64,000 nucleotides of DNA from Mycobacterium sp. 1164966.3 (GCF_001665395.1 NZ_LZSG01000001.1:124001-188000), one strand, 5' to 3'; shown: positions 33,328 through 42,676, numbered from the stretch's first letter. Notes: a model not told the origin generated them from the letters alone. Numbers and translations: made by a program.

Positions 33328-34092
33328 TCACTTCGCCGTCAATCGCACGCCGATGGCGGTCATCACCACGTTGATCACGAACAGGCAGATGAACGCATAG
33401 ACGACGGTCTCGTTGACCGCGTTGCCGACACCCTTGGGCCCGCCCTTGACGGTCAGCCCGCGGTAGCACCCGACCAGTCCGGCCATCACCCCGAACAGCA
33501 GCGCCTTGACCTCGGCGAGAATCAGCTCCTTGAGACCGGTGAGCACGGTCAGCCCGTTGATGAATGCGCCGGGGTTGACCCCCTGCAGTAAGACGGAGAA
33601 CACGTAGCCGCCGGACAAGCCGATGGCGCAGACGAGGCCGTTGAGCAACAACGCGACCAAAGTCGACGCCAAAACTCTGGGTACCACGAGCCGCTGGATG
33701 GGGTCGATGCCCAGCACCCGCATCGCGTCGATTTCCTCGCGGATGGTGCGCGCACCCAAGTCCGCACAGATCGCCGTGGCGCCGGCTCCCGCCACCACCA
33801 GCACCGTCACCACCGGGCCCAGCTGCGTGATGGTGCCGAACGCCGTTCCCGCGCCGGACAAGTCGGCGGCCCCGATCTCGCGCAGCAGGATGTTCAGGGT
33901 GAAGGCCACCAGGACCGTGAACGGAATCGATACCAGCAATGTCGGAACCAGCGACACGCGCGCGACCATCCAGGTCTGGTCCAGAAACTCGCGGAATTGG
34001 AACGGCCGACGAAAACACGCCCGGAAGGTTTCTATCGACATCTCGAAGAAGCCGCCGACGGCCCTGGCCGGGACCGCAAGCCTTTGGATCAA
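33328..34092 (-). CDS. yrbE4A: YrbE4A permease (MlaE family)
   Basis: 254 residues with the same MlaE plan: an N-terminal amphipathic helix, five hydrophobic segments and the loop LGARTIREEIDAMRVLGIDPIQRLVVPRVLAS that couples to the ATPase. It is the first gene of the mce4 import block (Rv3501c) and is followed by yrbE4B after seven bases. The 253-base gap upstream may hold its own promoter, although it is downstream of hsd4A on the same strand and may be read through. Confidence 0.95.
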   Translation of the reverse strand: MIQRLAVPARAVGGFFEMSIETFRACFRRPFQFREFLDQTWMVARVSLVPTLLVSIPFTVLVAFTLNILLREIGAADLSGAGTAFGTITQLGPVVTVLVVAGAGATAICADLGARTIREEIDAMRVLGIDPIQRLVVPRVLASTLVALLLNGLVCAIGLSGGYVFSVLLQGVNPGAFINGLTVLTGLKELILAEVKALLFGVMAGLVGCYRGLTVKGGPKGVGNAVNETVVYAFICLFVINVVMTAIGVRLTAK

Positions 34093-34345
34093 CTTGGTCC
34101 CCCCCGTCTGCTCGAGGCGAAGTATCGGTGTCCTCCGGGCCCGGCCAGGGTTTGCCCAGTGCTCGCTGTGAGCCGGCTCATATTAACTCAGAAGGCGTTC
34201 GCCGTGTCAACGAATGACGGCTAACGGTATTTATGGATGACAAACTGTAATATTTGCAGGTCAGGGCCATTATGTGGAAACCAATCTGAAACAAGTTCTA
34301 CCCGACCAGGGGATTCGCGGAAGGCATCCCAGGCCTCCCACACCC

Positions 34346-35257
34346 TCACTCACCCATCAGTCCGGTCGCAGAAAAGTTCAGGTTCGGATCCCGGCCGGCA
34401 AAGTAGTCGTGCAGCGTGGCGCTGAGCTGCGGGGGCTCCCACGCCGAACCGTCCGCAGTGAACTGACGCTCCACGCTCGGCGCCGCCACCAGCGTGACGC
34501 GCGGACCGTACACAATGAACACCTGACCGTTGACTTCTGCGGCGGCCGGGGACGCCAGGAACTGCACCAGCGTCACCACGTGCTGCGGTGACAAGGGGTC
34601 AATCTCGTCGCCTTCGGGAGCCTCGCCGAAGACGTCGGCCGTCATCGCGGTCCGCGCCCGCGGACAGATCGCGTTGGCGCAGATTCCGTATCGGCCCAGT
34701 GCCCGCGAGGCGGTCAGGGTAAGCGCGGTGATGCCCGCCTTCGCGGCGCCGTAGTTGGCCTGGCCCACCGGCCCCACCAGACCTGCCTCAGACGAGGTGT
34801 TGATCAGCCGGCCATATATGAGGCCGTCCTTGGCCTCTTTTGCTCTGGTGCGCCAATAAGTTGCGGCGTTGCGGGTGAGCAGAAAATGTCCGCGCAGGTG
34901 CACGGCGATGACGAGGTCCCATTCCTCGTCGGACATGTTGAACAGCATCCGGTCACGGGTGATCCCCGCGTTGTTGACGACGATGTCCAGTCCGCCCAGC
35001 CCGTCGGCAGCGGAGATGAGCTCGTCGGCCGTCGCGCGTTGGCTGATGTCACCCGCCACCGCGAGCGCCTTGCTGCCCGCGGCCGTGATCTCGTCGACGA
35101 CGTCGGAGGCATCCAACGCGGCCGCCAGGTCGTTGACCACGACAGTGGCGCCGAGACTGGCCAAGCCGAGCGCCTCGGCACGCCCAAGGCCCGCGGCCGC
35201 ACCGGTAACCACCGCAACCTTTCCGGATAGATCGGTCGCGTTCGTGCTGCTACTCAA
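34346..35257 (-). CDS. hsd4A: 17-beta-hydroxysteroid/hydroxyacyl-CoA dehydrogenase Hsd4A
   Basis: 303 residues. TGAAAGLGRAEA at about 18-29, NNAGITRDRMLFNM at the centre and catalytic NYGAAKAG. This is the MFE-2-type SDR fold, matching Rv3502c. It oxidises the 22-hydroxy side-chain CoA thioester of cholesterol degradation and has reported 17-beta-hydroxysteroid activity. It lies between fdxD and yrbE4A, so is likely on the KstR-controlled transcript starting near 35590. Confidence 0.9.
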   Translation of the reverse strand: MSSSTNATDLSGKVAVVTGAAAGLGRAEALGLASLGATVVVNDLAAALDASDVVDEITAAGSKALAVAGDISQRATADELISAADGLGGLDIVVNNAGITRDRMLFNMSDEEWDLVIAVHLRGHFLLTRNAATYWRTRAKEAKDGLIYGRLINTSSEAGLVGPVGQANYGAAKAGITALTLTASRALGRYGICANAICPRARTAMTADVFGEAPEGDEIDPLSPQHVVTLVQFLASPAAAEVNGQVFIVYGPRVTLVAAPSVERQFTADGSAWEPPQLSATLHDYFAGRDPNLNFSATGLMGE

Positions 35258-35301
35258 TTTATGAATACCTCTAGTTAGGGGTCAGCCCTGCTCGGCTCGG
35301 A

Positions 35302-35493
35302 CTAGTCGCCGCGCAACAGCGCAGCACGGGGGCACTCAGCGATCGCCTGTTCGGCCAGGTGTTCCCGGTCGGGCGGAATCGGATCGGTCTTGACGACGGC
35401 GTAGTCCTCGTCATCCAGGTCGAAGATATCCGGCGCGATTCCCATGCACACCGCATTACCTTCGCACCGGTCACGGTCCACGATCACCCGCAC
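35302..35493 (-). CDS. fdxD: Single-cluster ferredoxin FdxD
   Basis: 63 residues. The GTG at 35493 is preceded by AAGGAGG at ideal spacing, so it is preferred to the upstream ATG at 35517. Cysteines occur in CEGNAVC and at ECPRA, with the first spacing CxxxxxC characteristic of P450-partner 3Fe-4S ferredoxins. DIFDLDDEDYAVV is the usual acidic middle. It corresponds to Rv3503c and probably donates electrons to CYP142 or CYP125, the cholesterol side-chain oxidases. Confidence 0.9.
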   Translation of the reverse strand: MRVIVDRDRCEGNAVCMGIAPDIFDLDDEDYAVVKTDPIPPDREHLAEQAIAECPRAALLRGD

Positions 35494-35589
35494 GACAACC
35501 TCCTTGAACCTTGCCACCCGCCCCTTCAGTTGATAGCTCCACCATAAGGCCCGGCCACGTCTGACGAAACGGTCGCTGGATTCCCAGAC

Positions 35590-35603
35590 TAGAACGTGTT
35601 ACA
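35590..35603. promoter_or_regulatory. KstR operator, fdxD-hsd4A-mce4 / fadE26
   Basis: TAGAACGTGTTACA fits TnnAACnnGTTnnA. It lies between divergent fdxD (start 35493) and fadE26 (start 35694), so can govern both transcripts. Confidence 0.88.
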
Positions 35604-35693
35604 ACCGGGAAGACGAATGGGTAGCCGTTGGTCAGTTCGCGCCGCCCGTTCGATGGCGGCGAGACACCAACGCTCAACCGAAGGACGGCTGGA

Positions 35694-36875
35694 ATGCGCA
35701 TCAGTTATACCCCTGAACAGGAGGAGCTGCGTCGCGAGCTGCGGTCGTACTTCGCCACGCTGATGACACCGGAGCGGCGTGAAGCGCTGAGCTCGGTCCA
35801 AGGCGAGTACGGCGTCGGCAACGTGTACCGCGAGACCGTCGCTCAGATGGGCAAAGACGGGTGGCTCACCCTGAACTGGCCCAAGGAGTACGGCGGCCAG
35901 GACCGCTCCCCGATGGATTCGTTGATCTTCACCGACGAGGCCGCGATTGCCGGTGCACCGGTGCCGTTCCTGACCATCAACAGCGTGGCGCCGACCATCA
36001 TGGCGTACGGAACCGACGAGCAGAAGAAGTTCTTTCTGCCCAAGATCGCGGCGGGTGAGCTGCACTTCTCGATCGGCTATTCCGAGCCGGGCGCCGGTAC
36101 CGACCTGGCCAACCTGCGCACCACCGCGGTCCGCGACGGCGACGACTACGTGGTCAACGGGCAGAAGATGTGGACCAGCCTGATCGCGTACGCGGACTAC
36201 GTCTGGCTGGCGGTGCGCACCAACCCGGAAGCCAAGAAGCACCGCGGCATTTCTGTGCTGATCGTGCCGACCACCGCCGAGGGCTTCTCGTGGACGCCGG
36301 TGCACACCATGGCCGGTCCCGACACGAGCGCCACCTACTACTCCGACGTGCGGGTCCCGGTGACCAACCTGGTCGGCGAGGAGAACGGCGGCTGGAAGCT
36401 GGTGACGAACCAGCTCAATCACGAGCGGGTGGCCCTGGTGTCGCCTGCGCCGATCTTCCTGTGTCTACGGGAAGTTCGCGAATGGGCGCAGCACACCAAG
36501 GACTCCAGCGGTGCCCGGCTGATCGACTCCGAATGGGTGCAGCTCAACCTGGCCCGGGTGCACGCCAAGGCCGAGGTGCTCAAGCTGATCAACTGGGAGC
36601 TCGCGTCTTCGCAGGACGCTTCCCCGTCGCCGGCGGACGCATCGGCCGCCAAGGTCTTCGGTACCGAACTGGCCACCGAGGCCTACCGGCTGCTGATGGA
36701 AGTGCTCGGTACTGCCGCGACCTTGCGGCAGGACTCCCCTGGCGCCTTACTGCGCGGCCGGGTGGAGCGGATGCACCGTGCCTGCCTGATCCTGACCTTC
36801 GGCGGCGGCACCAATGAGGTACAGCGCGACATTATCGGCATGGTCGCGCTCGGACTGCCCCGGGCCAACCGCTGA
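35694..36875 (+). CDS. fadE26: Acyl-CoA dehydrogenase FadE26 (ChsE4)
   Basis: 393 residues from ATG 35694 with AAGGACGG upstream; the longer frame is a leader artefact. FAD/substrate motifs: FSIGYSEPGAGTDLANLRT (about 121-139), the WTSLIAYADYVWL strand and the C-terminal FGGGTNEVQRDIIGMVALGLPR. In M. tuberculosis FadE26 and FadE27 form an alpha2-beta2 enzyme acting on the C26/C27 CoA thioester of the cholesterol side chain. It is followed by fadE27 after 24 bases. Confidence 0.93.
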   Translation: MRISYTPEQEELRRELRSYFATLMTPERREALSSVQGEYGVGNVYRETVAQMGKDGWLTLNWPKEYGGQDRSPMDSLIFTDEAAIAGAPVPFLTINSVAPTIMAYGTDEQKKFFLPKIAAGELHFSIGYSEPGAGTDLANLRTTAVRDGDDYVVNGQKMWTSLIAYADYVWLAVRTNPEAKKHRGISVLIVPTTAEGFSWTPVHTMAGPDTSATYYSDVRVPVTNLVGEENGGWKLVTNQLNHERVALVSPAPIFLCLREVREWAQHTKDSSGARLIDSEWVQLNLARVHAKAEVLKLINWELASSQDASPSPADASAAKVFGTELATEAYRLLMEVLGTAATLRQDSPGALLRGRVERMHRACLILTFGGGTNEVQRDIIGMVALGLPRANR

Positions 36876-36899
36876 CCCTTATATAGAGGACGGGATTTC

Positions 36900-37997
36900 A
36901 TGGATTTCACGACAACCGAAGCCGCGACCGACCTCGGTGGTCTGGTTGACACCATCGTCGACGCGGTGTGCACGCCGGCGCATCAACGTGAGCTGGACGG
37001 CCTCGAGCAGCGGTTCGACCGAGAGCTGTGGGGCAAGCTCGTCGACAGCGACATCCTGACCAGTGCCGCGCCCGCGTCGCTGGGCGGCGACGGATTCGGG
37101 GTGCTCGAGCAGACGGCGGTGCTGGTTGCGTTGGGCCACCAGCTTGCGGCCGTGCCCTACCTGGAGTCGGTGGTGCTGGCTGCGGGCGCGCTGGCCCGCT
37201 TCGGGTCCGAGGAGCTGCAGCAAAGCTGGGGTGTGGCGGCGGTCAACGGAGAAAAGATCCTGACCGTGGCCGCCGACGGCGAGATGGGTGAGGGCCCGGT
37301 GCGGGCGGCCTCCACTGGTGACGGTTTCCGTCTCACCGGTACCCGCACCCTGGTCGGCTACGGGCCGGTGGCGGACGCATTCCTGGTACCGGCCGAAACA
37401 GATTCCGGCACCGCCGTCTTCCTGGTCGCGTCCGATGATCCGGGCGTCGCGGTCACCCCGTTGCAGACCACCGGCCTGGGCTGCGTCGGGCACCTGGCGC
37501 TGGACGACGTCGCGGTGGCCGCGGACCGCAAGGTCGGCGGAAGCGAGGTGGTGAGCTGGCTCCGCACGATTTCCACCTTGGGCCGCAGCGCCTTTCAGCT
37601 CGGCGTCCTCGAACGTGGATTACAGATGACGGCCGAATACGCCCGGACCCGGGAACAATTCGATCGCCCGATCGGCAGCTTCCAAGCCGTTGGTCAGCGG
37701 CTGGCCGACGGGTACATCGACGTCAAGGGTTTGCGGTTGACGCTCACCCAGGCCGCCTGGAAGGTGGCCGAGGACATTCCCGCTGAGATCGACGTGGCGT
37801 CGGCGGCGTTTTGGGCAGCCGACGCGGGCCACCGGGTCGCCCACACCATCGTGCACGTGCATGGCGGCGTCGGCGTCGACACCGATCATCCGGTACACCG
37901 GTATTTCCTTGCTGCCAAGGAGACCGAGTTCGCACTCGGCGGCGCGACCGGGCAGTTGCGCCGGATCGGTCGCGAATTGGCGGAAACCCCTGCTTAG
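36900..37997 (+). CDS. fadE27: Acyl-CoA dehydrogenase FadE27 (ChsE5)
   Basis: 365 residues. It is the partner subunit: the C-terminal half carries the family motif YARTREQFDRPIGSFQAVGQRLAD and HVHGGVGVDTDHPVHRYF, while the middle is divergent and lacks the usual GxGxD loop, as in heteromeric ACADs that share one FAD site between two subunits. It corresponds to Rv3505. The stop at 37995-37997 is followed by tandem palindromes before fadD17. Confidence 0.92.
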   Translation: MDFTTTEAATDLGGLVDTIVDAVCTPAHQRELDGLEQRFDRELWGKLVDSDILTSAAPASLGGDGFGVLEQTAVLVALGHQLAAVPYLESVVLAAGALARFGSEELQQSWGVAAVNGEKILTVAADGEMGEGPVRAASTGDGFRLTGTRTLVGYGPVADAFLVPAETDSGTAVFLVASDDPGVAVTPLQTTGLGCVGHLALDDVAVAADRKVGGSEVVSWLRTISTLGRSAFQLGVLERGLQMTAEYARTREQFDRPIGSFQAVGQRLADGYIDVKGLRLTLTQAAWKVAEDIPAEIDVASAAFWAADAGHRVAHTIVHVHGGVGVDTDHPVHRYFLAAKETEFALGGATGQLRRIGRELAETPA

Positions 37998-38015
37998 CAG
38001 GCCATGTCGGCAAAC

Positions 38016-38061
38016 GTGACGCTAGCGTCACGCTGGCGTTCGAGTGTGACGCCAGCGTCAC
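38016..38061. repeat. Two 16-base palindromes 30 bases apart
   Basis: GTGACGCTAGCGTCAC (38016-38031) is a perfect palindrome. GTGACGCCAGCGTCAC (38046-38061) differs at one central base. A third half-match, CACGCTGGCG, lies between. They occupy the fadE27-fadD17 gap, ending 22 bases before the fadD17 GTG. Confidence 0.65.
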
Positions 38062-38083
38062 CCTCGAGTTGTGGTGCAGGCTC

Positions 38084-39595
38084 GTGACTGACCCGACGGT
38101 CACCGAACTCCTCGTGCCGCTGGCCGAAATCGACGACCGCGGTGTCTATTTCGAGGATTCGTTTACCAGCTGGCACGAGCACATCCGGCATGGTGCCGCG
38201 ATTGCGGCGACGTTGCGCGATCGTCTCGAACCTGGCCGGCCGCCGCATGTCGGCGTGCTGCTGGAAAACACGCCCTTCTTCTCGGCAATGCTGGTTGCCG
38301 CCGGTCTGTCCGGGATCGTGCCGGTGGGACTCAACCCGGTGCGCCGTGGGGATGCACTGGCCCGCGACATCGAACGGGCCGACTGCCAACTGGTGCTGGC
38401 CGATTCGAAATCAGCTCTGGCACTGGACGATATCGACCATATCAATGTCGATTCCGCCGAGTGGGCTGACGAACTGGCCGTGCATCGCGATGCCGAGCTG
38501 CGTTTCCAGTCCGCGAACCCCGCCGACCTGTTCATGCTGATCTTCACGTCCGGCACCAGCGGCGAACCGAAAGCGGTGAAGTGCAGCCATAGCAAGGTTG
38601 CGATCGCCGGGGTGACGATGACTGAGCGATTCAGCTTGGGACCCGACGATGTCTGCTATGTGTCGATGCCGTTGTTCCACTCCAACGCGGTGCTGGTCGG
38701 CTGGTCCGTAGCGGCGGCGTGCCGGGGGTCAATGGCATTGCGGCGCAAGTTCTCTGCGTCGAACTTTCTACCCGACGTGCGCCGTTACGGTGCCACCTAC
38801 GCCAACTATGTGGGCAAGCCGTTGTCGTATGTGCTTGCCACGCCCGAGCAGCCCGACGACGCGGACAACCCGTTACGGGCGGTGTACGGCAACGAGGGCG
38901 TGCCCGGCGACATCGAACGCTTTTCCCGTAGGTTCGGATGCGTCGTTCAGGACGGGTTCGGTTCGACCGAGGGCGGTGTGGCGATTGCCCGCACGCCAGA
39001 CACTCCGCCGGGCTCGCTGGGTCCGTTGTCCGGGGGTGTCGACATCGTCGACCCGGATACCGGCCTGCCCTCCCCGCCCGGGGTAGTCGGCGAACTGGTG
39101 AACAGGACGGGAGCAGGCCGTTTCGAGGGCTACTACAACGACGAGGCGGCCTCGTCCGAGCGGATGGCCGGCGGTGTGTACCACAGCGGTGATCTCGCCT
39201 ATCGCGATGAGAATGGTTACGCGTATTTCGCAGGGCGCCTTGGTGATTGGATGCGGGTTGACGGTGAAAACCTGGGCGCGGCGCCCATCGAGCGGGTGCT
39301 GCTGAGATACCCCGACGCGATCGAGGTTGCGGTTTATCCGGTGCCCGATCCGGTGGTCGGCGACCAGGTGATGGCCGCGCTGGTGCTGGCTGCCGGCACG
39401 GAATTCGATGCCGACAAATTTCGAGCCTTCCTTGCCGAGCAACCCGATTTAGGGCCTAAGCAGTGGCCTTCTTACGTCCGAACCAGTGCGGAACTGCCGC
39501 GTACCGTGACCTTCAAGGTGCTCAAGCGGCAGTTGTCCGCCGAGGGCGTCGACTGCGGCGATCCGGTATGGCCGATTCGCTGGCCAGGATCGTGA
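38084..39595 (+). CDS. fadD17: Acyl-CoA synthetase FadD17
   Basis: 503 residues from GTG 38084 (start of TDPTVTELLVPLAEI), matching the known length; the frame upstream runs through the palindromes. AMP-binding motif LIFTSGTSGEPKAVK at about 153-167, the YGNEGVPG and GFGSTEGG core motifs, YHSGDLAYRDENGYAYFAGR, and the C-terminal catalytic lysine region TVTFKVLKRQL. It activates a steroid side-chain carboxylate with CoA and ATP. It corresponds to Rv3506. It overlaps the following gene by 28 bases. Confidence 0.92.
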   Translation: MTDPTVTELLVPLAEIDDRGVYFEDSFTSWHEHIRHGAAIAATLRDRLEPGRPPHVGVLLENTPFFSAMLVAAGLSGIVPVGLNPVRRGDALARDIERADCQLVLADSKSALALDDIDHINVDSAEWADELAVHRDAELRFQSANPADLFMLIFTSGTSGEPKAVKCSHSKVAIAGVTMTERFSLGPDDVCYVSMPLFHSNAVLVGWSVAAACRGSMALRRKFSASNFLPDVRRYGATYANYVGKPLSYVLATPEQPDDADNPLRAVYGNEGVPGDIERFSRRFGCVVQDGFGSTEGGVAIARTPDTPPGSLGPLSGGVDIVDPDTGLPSPPGVVGELVNRTGAGRFEGYYNDEAASSERMAGGVYHSGDLAYRDENGYAYFAGRLGDWMRVDGENLGAAPIERVLLRYPDAIEVAVYPVPDPVVGDQVMAALVLAAGTEFDADKFRAFLAEQPDLGPKQWPSYVRTSAELPRTVTFKVLKRQLSAEGVDCGDPVWPIRWPGS

Positions 39596-40266
39596 AATTC
39601 GACGAGCTTGCCGCCAGTGTGCCGGCACGGGTCGGTGTCGCCGTTGCTCGGCCTGCCGAGGTCTATTCGCTTGGCGAGTGGTCGTCCGGCGTTGCATGGT
39701 CGACCATCAAAGTACCGTTGGCGGTTGCGGCACTGCGCAGCGATCCTGCGTTAAAGAATTTGGTAATCAAGGCAATTACCAACTCCGACAATGCTGCCGC
39801 GGAGCAGCTGTGGGCGGGCCTCGGTGAGCCGGTGCAGGCCGCACGGCGAGTGCGGGCCATCATCGCGGAATCCGGGGACGGCGCCACCGTCGTCGAGTCG
39901 CAGCGAGTTCGCCCCGGCTTCACGGCATTCGGCCAAACGCAGTGGCCACTGGACCGGCAGGCGCGCTTCGCCGCGCAACTACCCGCGCTTCCGAGGGCTG
40001 CCGTTGTGATTGATTTGATGCGCCGTCTCACTGCCAAGCAGTGCTGGGGGCTTGCCGCCACAGGCATTCCGACCAAAGGCGGTTGGGGTCCGGGCAGCAC
40101 AGCACGTAACTATCTGGTGCGGCAATTCGGTTTGGTAGCAAGCGAATCCGGTGATGTTGGTGTAGCCGTGGCGGCCGAAGCGCGGACTTTCAAAAGCGGC
40201 ATCGATGTGCTCAATCGGCTGACGGACTGGCTCGTCGACAACCTTCCCGAACTATCCGAGCAGTGA
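39568..40266 (+). CDS. Beta-lactamase-fold serine hydrolase-like protein, apparently cytoplasmic
   Basis: 232 residues from ATG 39568, overlapping fadD17. The penicillin-recognising fold motifs are all present: SxxK as STIK (Ser45, Lys48), SDN at 73-75, and a KTG-like TKG in GIPTKGGWGPGS. No signal peptide or membrane anchor is visible, which is unusual for class A beta-lactamase relatives; the N-terminus reads straight into the first strand (MADSLARIVKFDELAASVPARV). It converges with ilvX (15-base overlap of the 3' ends). It is in the cholesterol cluster but no metabolic role is known. Confidence 0.75.
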   Translation: MADSLARIVKFDELAASVPARVGVAVARPAEVYSLGEWSSGVAWSTIKVPLAVAALRSDPALKNLVIKAITNSDNAAAEQLWAGLGEPVQAARRVRAIIAESGDGATVVESQRVRPGFTAFGQTQWPLDRQARFAAQLPALPRAAVVIDLMRRLTAKQCWGLAATGIPTKGGWGPGSTARNYLVRQFGLVASESGDVGVAVAAEARTFKSGIDVLNRLTDWLVDNLPELSEQ

Positions 40267-41796
40267 CGGCACAACCGCGTCGATCAGGTGCGGTCCTGGC
40301 TCGGCGAAAGCCGCGCGGAGTGCGTCGGCGAACTCCTCCGCAGTGCTCACCCGCCGCGCCGGAACTCCCATGCCTTCGGCGATCTTGACGAAATCCATTG
40401 TCGGTCTTGACAAGTCCAGTAGGTCCAGCGCTTTCGGACCGGGAGCCGAGCCGGCACCGACACGTTGCAGCTCGATACGCAGGATGTCGTAGGCGCTGTT
40501 GTCGTAGATTACGGTCGTCACGTTCAAGTTTTCCCGCGCCTGGGTCCACAGCCCGGAAATCGTGTACATCGCCGACCCATCAGATTCCAGACACAGCACC
40601 GGACGGTCGGGAGCGGCCACCGCCGCGCCGACCGCGGTGGGGATGCCGTAGCCGATCGCTCCGCCGGTCAGCGTCAGCCAGTCATGGGCGGGAGCGCCCG
40701 CAGTCGCCTGCGGAAGCAGCACCCCGGAAGTGTTCGACTCGTCGACGACGATCGCCCGTTCCGGCAACAGCGCCCCGACCACGCCGGCCACCGATGCCGA
40801 CGTCAGGGCGCCGGTGGGCAGCTGCGGGCGAGACGCGGGGCCGACGGGCGCGACCGTCCCGGGCGCCAATTCGTCAGCCAGTGCCGCCAAAGCGTCAGCG
40901 GCACCGCTGTATTCGGCCAGCACGTGCACCTCGCAACCGGCCGGTACCAGATCGCTGGGCATGTTTGGATAGGCGAAGAACGACACCGGCGACTTGGCAC
41001 CCGCCAGGATCAGGTGCTTGGCGCCGTTCAACTGGTCCGCTGCGGCTTCGGCGAAGTACGCGAGCCTATCGACAGCGGGAACACCGGCGCCGCGCTCCAG
41101 CCGGGTCGGGAAGGTCTCGCACAACCAACGGGCCCCGGTCGCCTCGGCAATCCGCGCGGCCGCTGCCAGCCCCGGCGCGCGGGTGGCATCCCCGCCGATC
41201 AGCATCATCGTGGGTTCGCCCGACCGCAGCACCTCCGCCACCGGTCCGACATTCACTGCTGCATTCGCGGAAGACGTTGGTACCGAGGCCTTTTGGCCGC
41301 CGTCGGACCAGGACGCGTCGGCCGGCAGAATCAGCGTCGAGATCTGCGAGCCTGCCCGGCTGGCGGCGATCGCCTCGGCCGCGTCGGTTGCGACGTCGCC
41401 GACGCTGGTGCTGCGGCGCACCCAACCCGACACGGTGCCGGCGAGGCCGTCGATGTCGGATTCCAGTGGGGCATCGTACTTTTTGTGATAGGTGGCATGG
41501 TCACCGACGACGACCACCATTGGGACCCGAGCGCGTCGGGCGTTGTGCAGGTTGGCCAGGCCGTTGCCCAGTCCGGGGCCAAGGTGCAACAGTACGGCCG
41601 CGGGCCGGTCCGCCATTCGCGCGTAACCGTCGGCGGCGCCGGTGGCCACACCCTCGAAAAGGGCCAGCACGCCGCGCATCCGCGGGACAGTGTCCAGCGC
41701 CGCAACGAAGTGCATCTCCGATGTGCCGGGGTTGGCGAAGCACACATCGACGCCGCCGTCGACCATTGTGTTGATCAGAGCCTGGGCGCCGTTCAC
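40252..41796 (-). CDS. ilvX: ThDP-dependent acetolactate-synthase-like protein IlvX
   Basis: 514 residues with the three-domain ThDP-enzyme plan. The N-terminal FANPGTSEMHFVAAL contains the catalytic glutamate of the family. The C-terminal ThDP loop reads ESDGSAMYTISGLWTQARENLNVTTVIYDN, i.e. SDG rather than the usual GDG. It corresponds to Rv3509c. True acetolactate synthesis is doubtful; benzoylformate-decarboxylase-like chemistry is equally possible. It overlaps the amidohydrolase upstream by four bases. Confidence 0.87.
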   Translation of the reverse strand: MNGAQALINTMVDGGVDVCFANPGTSEMHFVAALDTVPRMRGVLALFEGVATGAADGYARMADRPAAVLLHLGPGLGNGLANLHNARRARVPMVVVVGDHATYHKKYDAPLESDIDGLAGTVSGWVRRSTSVGDVATDAAEAIAASRAGSQISTLILPADASWSDGGQKASVPTSSANAAVNVGPVAEVLRSGEPTMMLIGGDATRAPGLAAAARIAEATGARWLCETFPTRLERGAGVPAVDRLAYFAEAAADQLNGAKHLILAGAKSPVSFFAYPNMPSDLVPAGCEVHVLAEYSGAADALAALADELAPGTVAPVGPASRPQLPTGALTSASVAGVVGALLPERAIVVDESNTSGVLLPQATAGAPAHDWLTLTGGAIGYGIPTAVGAAVAAPDRPVLCLESDGSAMYTISGLWTQARENLNVTTVIYDNSAYDILRIELQRVGAGSAPGPKALDLLDLSRPTMDFVKIAEGMGVPARRVSTAEEFADALRAAFAEPGPHLIDAVVPSLLG

Positions 41797-42626
41797 CTGT
41801 CTGCCTCCTGTTTTGCGAGCCCGAAGACCCGCTCTGCGTTGCCGCGCAGAAAGTCGCGGCGCGCTTCGTCGGTCAGCCCGAGTTCGTCGAGGCCGGCCAG
41901 CGCGTGTGCGTGGGCGATCATCGGGTAGTTGGTGCCGAACAGCACCTTGCGTTGTCCGGTACCGGTTTTCATGAACCGGACGAGTTCATCCGGGAACCGC
42001 CGCACGGTATATGCGGAGGTGTCGATGTAGACGTTTTCGTGTTTGCGGGCCACGGCGACCATCTCCTCGGTCCACGGGTAGCCGACGTGACCGCACACGA
42101 TGACTAACTCCGGGAAATCCAGGGCCACCTGGTCGATGTAGGGAATCGGACGTCCGGTCTCCGACGGCCGCATCGGCCCGGTGTGCCCGACCTGGGTGCA
42201 GAACGGGACACCCAACTGCACGCATTCGGCGAACAGCGGATAGTAGCGGCGGTCGGTGGGCGGGGCGTTCCACAGCCAGGGCACCACCCGCAGGCCCACG
42301 AAGCCGTCACTAACCCGCCGCCGCAGCTCGCGGATGGCCGCCATCGGCTGATCGAGGTCAACGGTCGCCAGGCCGCCGAACCTGTTGGGGTGCAATCGAA
42401 TCCATTCGGCGACCTCGTCGTTGGAGACCAGGTCCTGGCCGTTCGGACCGCGCCAGGCGCTGAGCAGGCCGATATCGACGCCGGCGCTGTCCATCGACAC
42501 GATGGTCGCGTCGATTGGGATGTCGGTTTCCGGCATGGCCCCGCCGGTCCAGCGGCGCAGCGACGCCAGCATGTCGCTGCGCAAGAACCGCAGAGTCGGG
42601 TGCTGCATCCAAACATCGATCGCCAT
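41793..42626 (-). CDS. Amidohydrolase family protein (Rv3510c-like)
   Basis: 277 residues. TIM-barrel amidohydrolase_2: the central strand motifs VIVCGHVGYPWTEEM, NVYIDTSAY and VLFGTNYPM are typical of aminocarboxymuconate-semialdehyde-decarboxylase relatives. The N-terminal HxH metal motif is modified (VWMQHPTL), so metal binding may be weak or absent. It overlaps ilvX by four bases and so probably shares its transcript. It may decarboxylate or hydrolyse a ring-degradation product. Confidence 0.8.
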   Translation of the reverse strand: MAIDVWMQHPTLRFLRSDMLASLRRWTGGAMPETDIPIDATIVSMDSAGVDIGLLSAWRGPNGQDLVSNDEVAEWIRLHPNRFGGLATVDLDQPMAAIRELRRRVSDGFVGLRVVPWLWNAPPTDRRYYPLFAECVQLGVPFCTQVGHTGPMRPSETGRPIPYIDQVALDFPELVIVCGHVGYPWTEEMVAVARKHENVYIDTSAYTVRRFPDELVRFMKTGTGQRKVLFGTNYPMIAHAHALAGLDELGLTDEARRDFLRGNAERVFGLAKQEADR

Positions 42627-42676
42627 CGCGATTCGACACTAGCCCGCCGACAATGCGCGCCGCGAAGCGGCGGGAG

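Noticed and set aside
34093..34345. KstR site directly before yrbE4A
   Set aside because: No match to TnnAACnnGTTnnA was found; the mce4 genes are more simply read from the 35590 site through fdxD-hsd4A, although an unrecognised promoter may exist here.
37811..38083. N-terminal extension of fadD17
   Set aside because: It overlaps the end of fadE27 and the palindromes, and the resulting peptide is unrelated to FadD17.
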